From: an uncultured Lachnospiraceae bacterium
GTDB taxonomy: Bacteria > Bacillota > Clostridia > Lachnospirales > Lachnospiraceae
Length of the DNA: 6,383 nt
Reading direction: 5' to 3'
Assembly (NCBI GenBank): GCA_902797785.1
Contig: CADBUD010000150.1
Location: forward strand, 1 to 6,383
The position numbers were made by a program, and so were the translations under genes. Positions 5,312 to 6,383 of this stretch are shown one piece after another; positions within the stretch are counted from its first letter, which is position 1; each line of letters starts with the position of its first letter. The notes under the pieces are model-generated. The model saw only the letters and a program-made list of their open reading frames with translations. It did not search any database and was not told the origin of the DNA.

Positions 5312-6191
5312 TAAAAAACAGGAATGGAATCGTCTCATCATTTATCTGGCATTTTCCTTCGGTCTTGCTTTTTTGTGGTTTTTCCTTTCGATTTCCAAGG
5401 GACAAAGCTGGGATGATATGTCTCAGAGAATGCAGAGCTTTGTGGCACTTGGGATGATGTTTCCCATGATATCCCATGTGCTGGCCAGGTGGCTCACAAA
5501 GGAAGGTTCAACACTCGCAGGGAAGGATTCCATGATGCTCGGCATTTCTTTTGAAAATCGTAAATGGATATATTTTCTGCTTGCGATATTGCTTCCGTGG
5601 GTCTACACAGAACTTGGAAATGTGATAGCTCTGCTCCTTTCCCCTGCCTGCTATGACAGTGAGTACTATTTGAGCATCGAAATCGATAAAAAGCTGCTGA
5701 CGCTTCTCCCTCTAAATGCCATGGTGACCGGAAGCATCGGATCCATTGCCGCCCTTGGTGAGGAAGGCGGCTGGCGCGGATATATGATGCCCAAATTGTG
5801 TAAGCTGATGCCAAAAGCGCCAGCGCTAATATTCGGTGGCATCATCTGGGGACTCTGGCATGCACCACTTACCTGTATCGGGCACAATTTCGGAACGGAT
5901 TATCCGGGCTTTCCCTATGTAGGAATTTTATGTATGTGCGTCATGTGTATCTTTATGGGAATATTGCTTACATTCGTTACAGAAATGTCAGGATCCGTCT
6001 GGCCGGCGGCAATCATGCATGCAGTAAATAATGCAGGACCAAGCATATTAAACGGATATATTGATCCGGATAAAGGAAAATGGATCCTTGGAGTGAGCAC
6101 ACATTGGCTTGGGTTGATGATTTCTCTTATGATCGTGGATCTCATAGTTTTGATTATATGGAGAAAGTGCCGGAAGAAAGCAGAGTTGTAG
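5304..6191 (+). CDS. CPBP (Rce1/CAAX-type) intramembrane glutamic protease, 295 aa
   Basis: This is a multi-pass membrane protease-family protein (Abi/CPBP, Rce1-like). Members cleave membrane-associated peptides; in Gram-positive bacteria several sit beside bacteriocin genes and confer self-immunity. All conserved motifs are intact: E153-E154-x3-R158 (GEEGGWRGYMMP), W182-x3-H186 (IIWGLWHAP) and H239-x3-N243 (IMHAVNN). About eight hydrophobic segments are visible, including residues 11-30, 89-112, 206-226 and 266-287, with a basic C-terminus (WRKCRKKAEL). I prefer the ATG at 5304, seven bases after AAGGAG (5291-5296); the ATG at 5301 is almost as good. The ATG at 5283 lies upstream of that site and has nothing better. 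The start overlaps the end of the second permease by eight bases, tying the protease to the transporter operon. The substrate is unknown; it might process or neutralise a peptide, or act on a transporter partner. Confidence 0.92.
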   Translation: MNNKKQEWNRLIIYLAFSFGLAFLWFFLSISKGQSWDDMSQRMQSFVALGMMFPMISHVLARWLTKEGSTLAGKDSMMLGISFENRKWIYFLLAILLPWVYTELGNVIALLLSPACYDSEYYLSIEIDKKLLTLLPLNAMVTGSIGSIAALGEEGGWRGYMMPKLCKLMPKAPALIFGGIIWGLWHAPLTCIGHNFGTDYPGFPYVGILCMCVMCIFMGILLTFVTEMSGSVWPAAIMHAVNNAGPSILNGYIDPDKGKWILGVSTHWLGLMISLMIVDLIVLIIWRKCRKKAEL

Positions 6192-6228
6192 TCTGTGGGT
6201 GAAGATTAATGAAAAAGACGGTATAAAA

Positions 6229-6292
6229 ATGATGCGCACGGATTTTGTAAGGAAAATGTCGCTTTCAGCGACCAAAATCCGGCGCGGCTCAT
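6229..6292. other. Branched palindromic element after the protease gene
   Basis: CGGATTTTG (6239-6247) pairs perfectly with CAAAATCCG (6273-6281). Inside it GTCGCT-TTC-AGCGAC (6258-6272) makes a second perfect hairpin, leaving TAAGGAAAAT as a one-sided bulge. The stem can extend outward through GCGC (6234-6237 with 6282-6285) and ATGA/TCAT (6229-6232 with 6289-6292). No T-tract follows, so it is not a standard terminator. It may be a dispersed intergenic palindromic repeat, an mRNA 3'-end stabiliser or a small structured RNA. No function can be assigned from one copy. Confidence 0.55.
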
Positions 6293-6340
6293 GAATAAAA
6301 TGGCGAGGCATTTCGTTTGTGAGTATAACAGATAAAACGG

Positions 6341-6372
6341 CAGGCGTCCCATATTTGATTATGGGACGCCTG
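6341..6372. terminator. Terminator-like hairpin, 13-bp perfect stem
   Basis: CAGGCGTCCCATA (6341-6353) and TATGGGACGCCTG (6360-6372) are perfectly complementary around the loop TTTGAT. In the plus direction it is followed by AAGAATTTACA, a weak T-tract. In the minus direction the stem is followed by CCGTTTTATC, a better match to an intrinsic terminator. It may stop the protease operon, a convergent gene beyond the right edge, or both. It is the only good terminator candidate downstream of the plus-strand genes in this window. Confidence 0.75.
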
Positions 6373-6383
6373 AAGAATTTACA

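Noticed and set aside
6229..6294. 21-codon ORF beginning MMRTDFVRKM
   Set aside because: It is entirely embedded in the palindromic element and lacks a ribosome binding site; the DNA signal is explained by base pairing, not coding.
1..6383. CRISPR array, tRNA or rRNA genes, riboswitch
   Set aside because: I saw no regularly spaced direct repeats, no cloverleaf or rRNA-like sequence and no recognisable riboswitch core when reading both strands by eye.

Overview
The window looks like chromosomal DNA from a Gram-positive gut-type Clostridium relative, most likely Lachnospiraceae. This rests on strong purine-rich Shine-Dalgarno sites, perfect TTGACA/17/TATAAT-type promoters, tightly packed operons and the character of the proteins (a YtrA-type GntR/ABC module, an MGT-family glycosyltransferase, a soft-metal P-type ATPase). 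No database search was possible, so the taxonomy is an inference.

Layout. (1) Positions 1-867, minus strand: the N-terminal half of a P1B-type (CPx) metal ATPase. Its C-terminal half lies beyond the left edge, and its own 5' end looks abnormal. (2) Positions 817-898: a large imperfect inverted repeat between the ATPase and the divergent plus-strand genes. (3) Positions 927-2369: a strong promoter with a palindrome over its -10 box, then a two-gene operon. A 73-aa AbrB/SpoVT-type regulator overlaps by ATGA with a 387-aa GT1/MGT-family glycosyltransferase. (4) Positions 2366-6191: a second consensus promoter whose -35 box contains the glycosyltransferase stop codon, with three alternating GTGTAT/ATACAC half-sites. 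It drives a five-gene operon: GntR (YtrA-type) repressor, ABC ATPase, two related six-helix ABC-2 permeases, and a CPBP (Rce1-like) membrane protease with an intact active site. All junctions are short gaps or overlaps. (5) Positions 6192-6383: no gene; a branched palindromic element and a 13-bp-stem terminator-like hairpin.

Working picture. The two plus-strand units read as back-to-back stress or immunity modules, each with a small DNA-binding regulator as first gene and a likely autoregulatory operator on its promoter. The glycosyltransferase could glycosylate a small hydrophobic acceptor such as an antibiotic. The ABC/CPBP module resembles bacitracin/lantibiotic-type export or self-immunity sets. 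No antibiotic or bacteriocin biosynthesis gene is visible, so a defensive role (resistance to neighbours' toxins or cell-envelope stress) is inference. There is no terminator between the two units, so transcription from the first promoter should continue into the second. The least explained parts are the inverted repeat next to the seemingly start-less ATPase, and the structured element after the protease gene.
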